From assembly GCF_030818075.1 (NCBI RefSeq), contig NZ_JAUSZZ010000001.1, forward strand, positions 1,922,001-1,986,000: a stretch of DNA of 64,000 nucleotides, written 5' to 3'. Source of the DNA: Microbacterium proteolyticum. GTDB taxonomy: Bacteria; Actinomycetota; Actinomycetes; Actinomycetales; Microbacteriaceae. Of this stretch, positions 45,074 to 52,558 are shown in pieces. A program made the translations under genes and the position numbers. A model generated the notes under the pieces. It searched no databases. It saw only the letters and a program-made list of their open reading frames with translations, and was not told where the DNA came from. Positions within the stretch are counted from its first letter, which is position 1, and the number at the start of each line of letters is the position of its first letter.

Positions 45074-45113
45074 GTCCGCGCTACTTATCAGTCTGTAGAT
45101 TGATAAGTAGCGC
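45074..45113. promoter_or_regulatory. 15-bp inverted repeat before the XRE gene
   Basis: CCGCGCTACTTATCA (45074-45088) and its exact complement (45099-45113) flank 10 nt. It ends 17 nt before the regulator's ATG and shares GCTACTTAT with 44487-44502, so it is the likely autoregulatory operator. Confidence 0.65.
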
Positions 45114-45130
45114 GGCGATGTGCTGAGGGG

Positions 45131-45427
45131 ATGGAAGGCGACCTTCAGCGCACACTCGGGCGCAACCTCCGCGCCCATAGGCAGAAGCTCGGCCTCAGCC
45201 AGGAGCAGTTCGCCGAGAAGCTGGGGTACCACCGGACTTACATTGGGGGGATCGAGCAAGGGCTACGGAACTTGAGTCTGCGATCAGTCGAACGGCTCGC
45301 CGCGGACTTGCACGTAGATCCGCTTGAGCTTCTCAGAACACCCGAGCAACACGATGAGGCTAACCTCTCAGGTGAGGACGGTGCGCCTAAGCTGCAATAC
45401 GCGCGATCCCGTGTGCCGGGAGAGTGA
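45131..45427 (+). CDS. XRE-family HTH regulator
   Basis: 98 residues, nearly all an HTH_3 domain (LGRNLRAHRQKLGLSQEQFAEKLGYHRTYIGGIEQGLRNLSL, helices 2-3 SQEQFAEKL/HRTYIGGIE) with a short acidic tail. Probably binds the inverted repeat directly upstream and the related site at 44487. The stop overlaps the start of the membrane protein gene (GTGA), forming a two-gene operon. Confidence 0.85.
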   Translation: MEGDLQRTLGRNLRAHRQKLGLSQEQFAEKLGYHRTYIGGIEQGLRNLSLRSVERLAADLHVDPLELLRTPEQHDEANLSGEDGAPKLQYARSRVPGE

Positions 45428-45867
45428 ATTCACACCGAAAGGAAGACGTGTCTGAGCAGGAGAAGATCGCCCATCTGAGCATGATTCAGCAAGTGATCAA
45501 TCGAATGGCATCTAATTCAGCCGCCACGAAAACATGGAGCCTCACGCTATCAGCGGCCCTCGTGGCCGTGGCGATATCTTTCGACACACTTTTCATCTTT
45601 GGCCTCGCTATATCCGTACCGCTCGTTGGGTTTTGGTACCTAGACGCCTACTATCTACGCCTCGAAAGATCATTTCGTAAACTTTACGTGTCGGCGGCTA
45701 ACGACACCCCCCAGGTCGGAGCATTCTCGCTTGACTCGACACCATATATGCCCGGAGTACCTTCAATTTTGCGAACTATGGCGAGCGCTTCCGTAGGGCC
45801 ATTTTACTTAACGCTGATTATTGCGACGACGGTAGTGGCGGCAATTGCGTCGCTAGCACCGAGGTGA
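45424..45867 (+). CDS. Two-TM membrane protein of a defence-associated type
   Basis: 147 residues from a GTG overlapping the XRE gene. A helical N-terminus (KIAHLSMIQQVINRMASNSA) leads to a hairpin of two helices around residues 40-75, then FWYLDAYYLRLERSFRKLY, a loop, and a C-terminal helix (FYLTLIIATTVVAAIASL). The pattern 'H-x-x-x-I-Q-x-x-I-x-R-M-x-x-N-S ... LDAYYLRxER' recalls a family I associate with TIR and other defence genes, by memory only. It converges with the PhzF-TIR-methyltransferase operon, 4 nt away. Confidence 0.6.
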   Translation: MNSHRKEDVSEQEKIAHLSMIQQVINRMASNSAATKTWSLTLSAALVAVAISFDTLFIFGLAISVPLVGFWYLDAYYLRLERSFRKLYVSAANDTPQVGAFSLDSTPYMPGVPSILRTMASASVGPFYLTLIIATTVVAAIASLAPR

Positions 45868-45871
45868 TTTG

Positions 45872-46540
45872 TCACTCGGGCGGAGCGATAATGCGCAAGA
45901 ATGAATCGGCGCCTGGATGAAACTTGTAACTTGAGTCTCGGACCTCCCACTCGATCCCGCGTCGAGAAAGTTCACTCTGCACCACATTCAAATGCCTCGT
46001 CGCATCACCATAGAAACCCACTAATGGGTAGATCCGTACTTCCGCGCGGGCTAGGCGGACCATTTCCAGCGTTATTCTGACGTGGGCTTCAGGCGACAAT
46101 GATGCTGCGTGCGTGAATAGAAAGTGAGACGAGAGTACCGTGTCGAACGCGCGGCTCGGAATATTCGTATTTGGCATGCTATGTGAAATGTAGCGCTCCG
46201 GGGCTTCCATGAGATGATTCAAGAAGGCGGCAGCTGAAGTCAGTCGAGTAAGGCCGTGAGACTCCCGCCCCGTGAAAAAACCATCCCATTGAAATGAACT
46301 CACCTGAGCGTTCACATTCTCCCACGCCTCCGCAACGCCCCCAATCGCTCGATCGACAACCGCGTAGAGATCTAGCGAATACAAGGGATCAAGCGCAACA
46401 GCGTCATAGCCAAGATGGCACGCCTCCGCAGTGAAGCTAGCGGCGCCTGCGGCTACATCGAGCAGTTGTGACCGGAGTTCAAGGTCCCCCAAATTGAACA
46501 TCATCACATACTCGGCGAAACTCCTTGCACTTACAAACAT
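45872..46540 (-). CDS. Class I SAM-dependent methyltransferase
   Basis: 222 residues with motif I LLDVAAGAASFTAEA (D28) and the ribose-binding acidic residue D51 (AVALDPLY). The later FDTVLSSHFLFTH is the motif IV/V region. The 'AAGAASFTAE' form is common in stand-alone small-molecule methyltransferases of actinomycetes rather than DNA methylases, and no NPPY/DPPY is present. Its start shares one base with the end of the TIR gene, so it is the last gene of a three-gene operon. Confidence 0.75.
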   Translation of the reverse strand: MFVSARSFAEYVMMFNLGDLELRSQLLDVAAGAASFTAEACHLGYDAVALDPLYSLDLYAVVDRAIGGVAEAWENVNAQVSSFQWDGFFTGRESHGLTRLTSAAAFLNHLMEAPERYISHSMPNTNIPSRAFDTVLSSHFLFTHAASLSPEAHVRITLEMVRLARAEVRIYPLVGFYGDATRHLNVVQSELSRRGIEWEVRDSSYKFHPGADSFLRIIAPPE

Positions 46541-48063
46541 CAGGTTCCCGGGATGCCGGTCTTTTGGGACTTGTAGTCTTCGAATAGTTCCGCGACATCA
46601 GCGGCGATTCTAGACCGCTGGTACCGTCTGGAGGCGCTCATGCTGTCTATCAGCCGCTGCAACCATTGAAAATGCCACGCAGTTCGAAAATCAACAGGGG
46701 CGTCGAAGACGGGTCTCAAAGCTAGAGGTACAGCGTCGAGATTGTCTGACTTAAGGTATGCGGTAGCCAGGTGAATACATGCGATCAATTTATCTGAGTA
46801 AGACCGATCCTCTGGATCGCCGTGAGCAAAAAGCCTCACTGCGGTCTCCGAGTTTTCAGCCGCTTCTGGCGCATGGGTCGAGTCGAGCCCAAGGAGTGCA
46901 CTGCCGGCATAGTAGTGAAGCTTCGATAGAGGGAATTTGAAGATTCCTACCTCGAATTTCTCGCTCTTAACATTGGAAGCAAAAGCCTCCTCCGCGAGTC
47001 GCACGGCTTCAATAGTGGCCTCCTCCGCGTGTTGCTCGGAGTGCCCAAGGGAGTTCTGTGCGTGCAGGCGGGCAGCCGCCGAACTACTGAGCGAAAGGCG
47101 CAAAGCGTTCTCTGTCACTGCAAGACTCTGGTCAAACGAGCCCTCGAAGCGCAAAATCATAGCCTGAGTGCCCGCACCCCAGGCAAATAAGGCTTCCGCG
47201 TCACCCATGCGAGCACTCTTCTGCATAGCGAGCGCATGTTGATAGGACGTTTGGGTATCACCAAGATCGAGCGTTGCATACGAGAGCAAGCCCGAGCATT
47301 GTGCATATATTCGATAAAGATCAGTCAGCTCAGAAGGCGACCGCGTCGCTTCTATCGCCGTCTGGACCTGAGCTCTAACGGTAGTCGTCTTCTCAAGAAT
47401 TATCTGCGGGGCCGTGTTTGCGTACGCTCTCGATAGCCCAGTTGCTTCCCGCGCCCACAGATCGATTAGCGAAGAATCCAAGTCCCCCATGTTCATTTTT
47501 ACGAAAGCTAGCGAGTCGAGTGCTGCCTTGCGGGAGGCGCTGAGGTACCGAGAACTGCTCATGTCGCTCTCCTCGTAATGAGTGCGCGGTGGAAATGAAA
47601 CTGAATTCGATTGATCTTGAGGGTCCAGATCTGAAGCGGCTGCTTTCCCCACGAGTTGCTCGCGTAATGCTCGTCGAGCTTCTGATTCGTCCAGATTACG
47701 AAGGTCGACCCTCAACAGGTCTCCGTACAACGCTGGGAGGTCGATATCTTCGACCTGGAGAGCGACAATCCTAATTCTCTCCGCCCTCGAGAGTCCGTAG
47801 GCGGCTCTGAACTCGTCATTCGTCCAGCGTTCAACGTCGAAATAGTCGCGAGTTAGCAGCGACAGGAATACTGTCGCCGATCTCAAGGAAGCGTTGATCT
47901 GTGTCTGAAGTTCGTCGCCAGCTCTCCAAGTTGTGACATCGCGAATTGCGCTCAGCCCGAGCGACGTTATCTCAGCTTCCACCCAGTCGGCCCATGCATT
48001 CGCGGCTGCAGTATATGAGATAAATACCGAGCGATTGTGCGCCTTAGACGGAAACTTCGACAT
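46540..48063 (-). CDS. TIR-domain protein with TPR-like C-terminal region
   Basis: 507 residues from the ATG at 48063. The TIR domain (about 10-145) has box 1 RSVFISYTAAANAWADWV, RDVTTWRAGD, and SLLTRDYFDVERWTNDEF, in which E84 is at the place of the catalytic glutamate of NAD-cleaving TIRs. The rest (about 180-490) is an alpha-solenoid (SGLLSYATLDLGDTQTSYQHA, GTQAMILRFEGSFDQSLAV) like the TPR part of Streptomyces XRE regulators, here joined to TIR instead of an HTH. TIR-effector plus ligand- or partner-sensing solenoid is a usual abortive-infection layout. It overlaps phzF upstream and the methyltransferase downstream. Confidence 0.85.
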   Translation of the reverse strand: MSKFPSKAHNRSVFISYTAAANAWADWVEAEITSLGLSAIRDVTTWRAGDELQTQINASLRSATVFLSLLTRDYFDVERWTNDEFRAAYGLSRAERIRIVALQVEDIDLPALYGDLLRVDLRNLDESEARRALREQLVGKAAASDLDPQDQSNSVSFPPRTHYEESDMSSSRYLSASRKAALDSLAFVKMNMGDLDSSLIDLWAREATGLSRAYANTAPQIILEKTTTVRAQVQTAIEATRSPSELTDLYRIYAQCSGLLSYATLDLGDTQTSYQHALAMQKSARMGDAEALFAWGAGTQAMILRFEGSFDQSLAVTENALRLSLSSSAAARLHAQNSLGHSEQHAEEATIEAVRLAEEAFASNVKSEKFEVGIFKFPLSKLHYYAGSALLGLDSTHAPEAAENSETAVRLFAHGDPEDRSYSDKLIACIHLATAYLKSDNLDAVPLALRPVFDAPVDFRTAWHFQWLQRLIDSMSASRRYQRSRIAADVAELFEDYKSQKTGIPGT

Positions 48064-48730
48064 CCCGCTCGGAGGAGACAAACCCGCCAACTTCCGCATA
48101 CCCCGGGCCACTAGGGCGACCGCGAACTACTGAGCCCACCCCGTGTAGTACAGATATTTCTCGCCCGAGAGTTGCGGCCAGCTTCATCACGCCTGAACCG
48201 TTCGCCTCATCCTCCGGAATACCCCAATCAGCCGCGAAGGTTCTTGCTCTCACCATGCCGCTCGGCTCATCTGACCACGACCACAAAACTGTGTAGCCTT
48301 GTGAGGGGTCCAAGGGTCCGGTTAGATCCTCTACCGCCTCAGCGCTTGGCAGCCTCTCAAACATCCACGGCGGCGTGGAAATTAAAGCAGATCGAACCCA
48401 AGTTCCTCGGTTGTCATTCCAGGCTTCAACCCGGCCCGCGCGAGTCTCCACACTCGTAACCTCTTGATCGCCGATTTCCGAGATGTAGTTGACTGCACCG
48501 ACGAGGGCGTGCCCGGCGAAATCTATTTCCGTTTGCGGAGTGAATATTCGCACGGATGGAACCGTGAATGATGTGATAAATATGGTTTCGCTGAAGCCTG
48601 TCGCTAGCGATATACGCTGACGCAGGTCGTCATCATAATCCGGAGAGTCGGCGACCAGGCCGACGGGATTCCCGAACTGGCCATCTTTGTTGGCGAAAAC
48701 ACGTCGAACGCTAACGTGGACAGATCTCAT
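48044..48730 (-). CDS. PhzF-like isomerase family protein, first gene of the TIR operon
   Basis: 228 residues with the PhzF marks: RRVFANKDGQFGNPVGLV, catalytic-glutamate region ATGFSETIFI, EIDFAGHALVGA (histidine) and FAADWGIPEDEANGSGVMKLA (the acidic region of the second half). Members isomerise or epimerise small metabolites such as dihydro-hydroxyanthranilate or amino acids. It is about 50 residues shorter than usual. It overlaps the TIR gene by 20 nt. A well-formed promoter (TTGAAC, 17 nt, TAGAAT) precedes it. Confidence 0.8.
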   Translation of the reverse strand: MRSVHVSVRRVFANKDGQFGNPVGLVADSPDYDDDLRQRISLATGFSETIFITSFTVPSVRIFTPQTEIDFAGHALVGAVNYISEIGDQEVTSVETRAGRVEAWNDNRGTWVRSALISTPPWMFERLPSAEAVEDLTGPLDPSQGYTVLWSWSDEPSGMVRARTFAADWGIPEDEANGSGVMKLAATLGREISVLHGVGSVVRGRPSGPGYAEVGGFVSSERDVEVSV

Positions 48731-49264
48731 ATTGCTCCATTCTACATCTAGTAGTCAAATAGTTCAAAGTTTCTATATAGATTTCGAGGAATTCTGGAAA
48801 TTCGCGTTGCGGCGGGCCCATCAGAATTTGCTTCGTCAGTGGGTGAGCAGCGAGCTTGACTGCCCAGCGTGCAGCAGTCGGTGTCAGCGCCTACGCAGAT
48901 CCTCTCGGTCAATAGGTCAATCGTCAACCGCCAACGTGACAATGGGCCTCCCGGCAGAGGGACGACGCTCGCACTCCCGCGGGGTTCGCCTGAACACGCA
49001 GGCTGAGGTCCCACCTTCTGACGAGTCGGCATCGTTTGCGTCGCGCGTGCGTTGATGTCGGGTACGCAGAAGAGGTCGATCTGGTGGCAGTACCGCATGG
49101 AACCGGACTGCAGTCAGGCTCCCTAGGCCGCACGTCCAGTTTCCTTCGTGAGACGACCGCCCCGACGAACTGAAGTCCCGCGCGCATGGCACATGGCTTG
49201 CTTTGCTCGAGAGCCTCGCATTGATTCGCTCGGAACGTGCGAAACGCAGCCGCGCATGTGTGCA
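48731..49264. other. 534-bp gap: promoter region and no convincing gene
   Basis: The left 70 bp hold the TIR-operon promoter. The remainder has several short overlapping open frames without start signals, Ser/Arg-rich and unlike coding sequence. Confidence 0.5.
48739..48767 (-). promoter_or_regulatory. Promoter of the PhzF-TIR-methyltransferase operon
   Basis: On the minus strand TTGAAC (48767-48762) and TAGAAT (48744-48739) are separated by 17 nt. The -10 ends 8 nt before the ATG, so the transcript is nearly leaderless. The surrounding 48720-48800 is AT-rich. Confidence 0.65.
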
Positions 49265-50479
49265 CTACTCGATGTCCTGGCCCGTGTCCCTCACGAGATT
49301 TTTCGACCTCTTCGACGCCGCAAGAAGGTGGTCGTACAGATGAGCACCCCCTACGGCTGCCCTTGCCTGCCTCGGCAGGTGGTACCAGTCCGCAATCTGG
49401 TCCCATTCCGCATCGATGAGCCTCATGTAGTCCTCGCAGGCAGCCAGCATCAGGTGTGGCTGGCTCGCCGCGCGTTGCTCTTCGATCTGTACGTCTGCGG
49501 CCTGGGCGATCTGTTGTTGCCACTGCGCGTGGAGGGCCTGGCCGCGGGGGAACGCAAGGACGATTTCCCAGAAGTGGTCGAGTTCTTCGCCGCCGCTGGC
49601 GGCTAGTTGTCGCCTCAGCCAGGCCTCGTCGTCGCGGAAGAAGTCGTTATGCCAGCCGATCCGGTACACCGCGTCTGCGATCGCCTGTTCCGTGTCGGGG
49701 TCTGACGCGAGCCAGAGCCCGCCGTGCTTGCTGATGAACCGTTTCCGCTCGAGGAGGAACTTGACGTAGAAGTGGAGTGCTTCTCGCGCCTGGCTGCGGG
49801 CGTATTCGACCGGGTCGTACGCCTGTTCGCTGTTCTCGTCCCACGGCAGGTGCGGGAGTGGTTCGTCCTGGTAATGGGCGATGGCGGCTTCGATGGCTGC
49901 GGCGAGACCGGACACGGGTGTCCAGATGCGGTAGTACGCCTCGAACCGTTCGACCCACTGAACGGCCAGGCGGCTGTCAGCGGGGTGCCGCTTCGACTCC
50001 ATGGCAATCTTGGCCTGTCGGAGCCGCGCGTCATGAGCCTGTTCGAGGATGGCTTCAACGACCTGTCCGAGGAGCTCGCGTTCGGGCTTCTTCCGGAATG
50101 TCTCGGCTACAAGTCCGTACTGCTCCGCGGCGCTCTTGCGGCGCTGACCCGAGCTCCACAGTGCAGTGCCCGGGTACAGGCCGAGCGAGTACTCCGCCGC
50201 TTCCTGCAGCGAGCCGCCGCCGAGCGCGTCTACGGCGTTGCGCAGCAGGCGAACGATCGGCGCAGGTTCAGCATCAGCCCCGTCGGTGAGGTCACACAGC
50301 ACAGCCATGCGCCGCAGCGCCTGCGGCTGTAGTGCGCGGAGCCGGCCGATGCCGAGGGCGCGTACCTGCAGGACGTCCTCGAGCACCTCGTCAAAGGTGG
50401 GTGTGACTTCCCCCGTCATGCCCTCATATTGCCCGACTTCACCGACTATTGCCCCGTTCCTGACCTTCGTCGTGCCCAC
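49265..50479 (-). CDS. Large helical hypothetical protein
   Basis: About 404 residues, helical, with many Trp/Arg/Glu residues (ARSQAREALHFYVKFLLERKRFISKHGGLWLA, WHNDFFRDDEAWLRRQLA). No transmembrane segment or motif recognised. The GTG at 50479 and an internal ATG at 50419 are both possible starts. It is divergent from the small transfer-region genes at 50548. An XRE-like regulator is possible given EYSLGLYPGTALWSSGQRRKSAAEQYG, but I cannot support that. Confidence 0.6.
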   Translation of the reverse strand: MGTTKVRNGAIVGEVGQYEGMTGEVTPTFDEVLEDVLQVRALGIGRLRALQPQALRRMAVLCDLTDGADAEPAPIVRLLRNAVDALGGGSLQEAAEYSLGLYPGTALWSSGQRRKSAAEQYGLVAETFRKKPERELLGQVVEAILEQAHDARLRQAKIAMESKRHPADSRLAVQWVERFEAYYRIWTPVSGLAAAIEAAIAHYQDEPLPHLPWDENSEQAYDPVEYARSQAREALHFYVKFLLERKRFISKHGGLWLASDPDTEQAIADAVYRIGWHNDFFRDDEAWLRRQLAASGGEELDHFWEIVLAFPRGQALHAQWQQQIAQAADVQIEEQRAASQPHLMLAACEDYMRLIDAEWDQIADWYHLPRQARAAVGGAHLYDHLLAASKRSKNLVRDTGQDIE

Positions 50480-50547
50480 CCCATGCGACGCACGCCTCAG
50501 TTAGCTGAGAACAGCGAGAAACACTCGCTCTCGAGGAGGGAGAGAAC

Positions 50548-50847
50548 ATGGCAATGGACATCGTGCCGCTGTTCGGGTCGGTCACGACCCAGAGCGGTGG
50601 CAAGCTGAGCGGCAGCCTGGCGCGCCAGGCCAAGCGTCAGCAGGAAGAGATCGAGCTGCGCACCGAGCGCTTCGCGGTCGAGGAGCAGGCCCGCGCGTTT
50701 CTGGCCTCGCAGGCGATGAGCAATGTCTCGGTGCTTGTGTTGCAGGCCCGAGCGCACATCGCCGTCGACCCCGGCGGTGCAGACATCTACGAGGGACTCA
50801 TCCGCGGACACGCGGCGGGTTCCGCTAACCGTTTGAGCCGGTTCTGA
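50548..50847 (+). CDS. Small transfer-region protein
   Basis: 99 residues, a helical charged protein (RQAKRQQEEIELRTERFAVEEQARAFLASQA). A strong ribosome site (GGAGGGAGAG) precedes the ATG. The stop shares one base with the next start (TGATG). Probably a small cytoplasmic component of the element. Confidence 0.65.
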   Translation: MAMDIVPLFGSVTTQSGGKLSGSLARQAKRQQEEIELRTERFAVEEQARAFLASQAMSNVSVLVLQARAHIAVDPGGADIYEGLIRGHAAGSANRLSRF

Positions 50848-51140
50848 TGACCATCCTCGACATCTTCTGGGGCGTGCTTGTCTTCGTGTTCTGGGTGGGC
50901 GTTGGTGTTGGCCTGCTGTACGTCCTGGCCCTCGCCATCGACTACGTCGATACCTGGCTGACCGTGCGGCAGCAGGAGCGCCGCGCGGAGATCGAGCGAG
51001 CACTCGAACGGAAGCAGGCGGAACTCCGTCGTACCGTGCTGGCGCTCGCTGATGCTCTTGCCGAAGAGCGGGTCGCTGCGCTGAAGACGAGCGAGCAGAT
51101 GGTCGCTCGCGCTTATCTCACGACCGGCCGCGTGCCGTAG
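50847..51140 (+). CDS. Membrane protein with coiled-coil tail
   Basis: 97 residues: an N-terminal helix (IFWGVLVFVFWVGVGVGLLYVLALAI) and a long charged helix (QQERRAEIERALERKQAELRRTV). Translationally coupled to the gene upstream. Could be a membrane subunit of the transfer machinery. Confidence 0.65.
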   Translation: MTILDIFWGVLVFVFWVGVGVGLLYVLALAIDYVDTWLTVRQQERRAEIERALERKQAELRRTVLALADALAEERVAALKTSEQMVARAYLTTGRVP

Positions 51141-51155
51141 AGGGAGGGAAGCCTG

Positions 51156-51185
51156 GGGCGACGGTGGCCTCCGTCACCGTCGCCC
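51156..51185 (+). terminator. Hairpin after the small gene pair
   Basis: An 11-bp stem GGGCGACGGTG / CACCGTCGCCC with an 8-nt loop, 16 nt after the stop. The T-run is weak (TAGAGTTCTCTT). Confidence 0.55.
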
Positions 51186-51406
51186 TAGAGTTCTCTTCAC
51201 AAGAGAGGCCACCTCGCCTGGACGCGGGCGAATTCTTGGATCCGTCTTTACGGAATCCATGTTGGAGCGACCGGACGGTTTACGAACCGTGCCGGGTCCG
51301 TCATAAGTAAGGGCAGCAGTCCCAGCGGTCCGCCCGAACCCCCTCACCACGAGCGGTGTTCGGCGTGCCCGCATTCTTCACTTCGGCTGCCGAAAGGAGG
51401 ATTCAC

Positions 51407-52036
51407 ATGTCCGAGAACAACATCATCGTCACCACCACGCCGCCGGAGGACGCCCCGCCTGGCGCGTCGACCACGGCGGAGACGTTCGTCACGATCATCG
51501 CCGACCCGCCGTGGGGCAACTCGGGGCAGAAGGGCAAGTACGGCGCGATCTCCCACTACGACCTGATGTCGATCGACCGCATCGCCGCCATGCCCGTCTG
51601 CGACCTCGCAGCCGACAACGCCCACCTCTACCTCTGGTGCTACCCGGCGGTCCGCCGCATCGCCGAGGAGGTCATGGAGGCCTGGGGGTTCCGCTTCGTG
51701 GACGAGTTCATCTGGGGCAAGGACCAGATGGGCCTGGGCCAGTACTTCCGCCACGCCCACGAGACGCTGCTGCTCGGCGTGAAAGGAAGCCTCCCGGTGA
51801 CATTCCGCGGCCAACGGTCGTTCGCGATGCTGCCCCGCCAGGCCCACTCCCACAAGCCCGAAGAGGTGCACGTCATGGTGCAGCGGATGAGCCCCGGCCC
51901 CTACCTGGAGCTTTTCGCCCGTCGCCCGTTCCCGGGCTTCAAGGTCTGGGGCAACGAGGTCGACTCCGACGTCTCCATCCCGGGCTACCCGGTGCCGAGC
52001 GACCCGACCACGCCGTCGGAGGTGCCCCATGCCTGA
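51407..52036 (+). CDS. MT-A70 family N6-adenine methyltransferase
   Basis: 209 residues with the motif DPPW (IIADPPWGNSG), the SAM-site pattern AAMPVCDLAADNAHLYLWCYP and the C-terminal KPEEVHVMVQRMSPGPYLELFARRPFPGFKVWGNEVD typical of the MT-A70/Ime4 fold in phages and ICEs. The ATG at 51407 has AAAGGAGG. It probably methylates element or host DNA, either as an anti-restriction measure or for control. It heads the co-oriented transfer module. Confidence 0.88.
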   Translation: MSENNIIVTTTPPEDAPPGASTTAETFVTIIADPPWGNSGQKGKYGAISHYDLMSIDRIAAMPVCDLAADNAHLYLWCYPAVRRIAEEVMEAWGFRFVDEFIWGKDQMGLGQYFRHAHETLLLGVKGSLPVTFRGQRSFAMLPRQAHSHKPEEVHVMVQRMSPGPYLELFARRPFPGFKVWGNEVDSDVSIPGYPVPSDPTTPSEVPHA

Positions 52037-52077
52037 CACCACCGCCCATGCCTCTCGCCACCTGAAGGAGTCTGTTC

Positions 52078-52278
52078 GTGTCGTCGCCGGAGAAGGGTCC
52101 CGTGGCCCGGTTCGTGTCCGCCGCGTGGGCGGTGCTGTTCGCCTGCATCATGCTCTGGGCCGCCGTCTGGATCATCCGACAGATCATCTGGTGGCTGGTC
52201 GCCCTCGCGGTGGTCGCCGTCCTGATCTGGGTCGCCGCCCTGCTCCTTCGGTGGCGGCGCGACCGGTGGCTTCGGTAG
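52078..52278 (+). CDS. Small two-TM membrane protein
   Basis: 66 residues, two adjacent helices (FVSAAWAVLFACIMLWAAVWII; WWLVALAVVAVLIWVAALLL) with the basic end RWRRDRWLR. The GTG is preceded by AAGGAG. In the same operon as the coupling ATPase. Confidence 0.65.
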   Translation: MSSPEKGPVARFVSAAWAVLFACIMLWAAVWIIRQIIWWLVALAVVAVLIWVAALLLRWRRDRWLR

Positions 52279-52288
52279 GGGGCCGCTC

Positions 52289-52558
52289 ATGACCGGCTCA
52301 TCGCAGCCGCGCCGTGGCCGTGGCCGTCCGCGCCGCGAGTACCGCATCCGCGTTCGCGCCGAACGCCGCGAGAAGCCTGACTACGACAAGCTCGCCCGCG
52401 CCCTGCTCGAACACGCCGCCATGGAACAGGCGAAGAAGACGCCGCCCGTTCCCGAGCCCACCGTCGACGGCGCGCCCGTGGTCGTCGACGAGGACATCTC
52501 CCCGCCGATGAGCGACACCGACAAGCCCGACACCGAGACGGACGGAGGGCGCCCATGA
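52289..52558 (+). CDS. Small basic/acidic hypothetical protein before the coupling ATPase
   Basis: 89 residues with a strongly basic N-terminus (RRGRGRPRREYRIRVRAERREK) that includes an AT-hook-like GRPRR, then an acidic Pro-rich tail. The stop overlaps the ATPase start (ATGA). Confidence 0.6.
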   Translation: MTGSSQPRRGRGRPRREYRIRVRAERREKPDYDKLARALLEHAAMEQAKKTPPVPEPTVDGAPVVVDEDISPPMSDTDKPDTETDGGRP

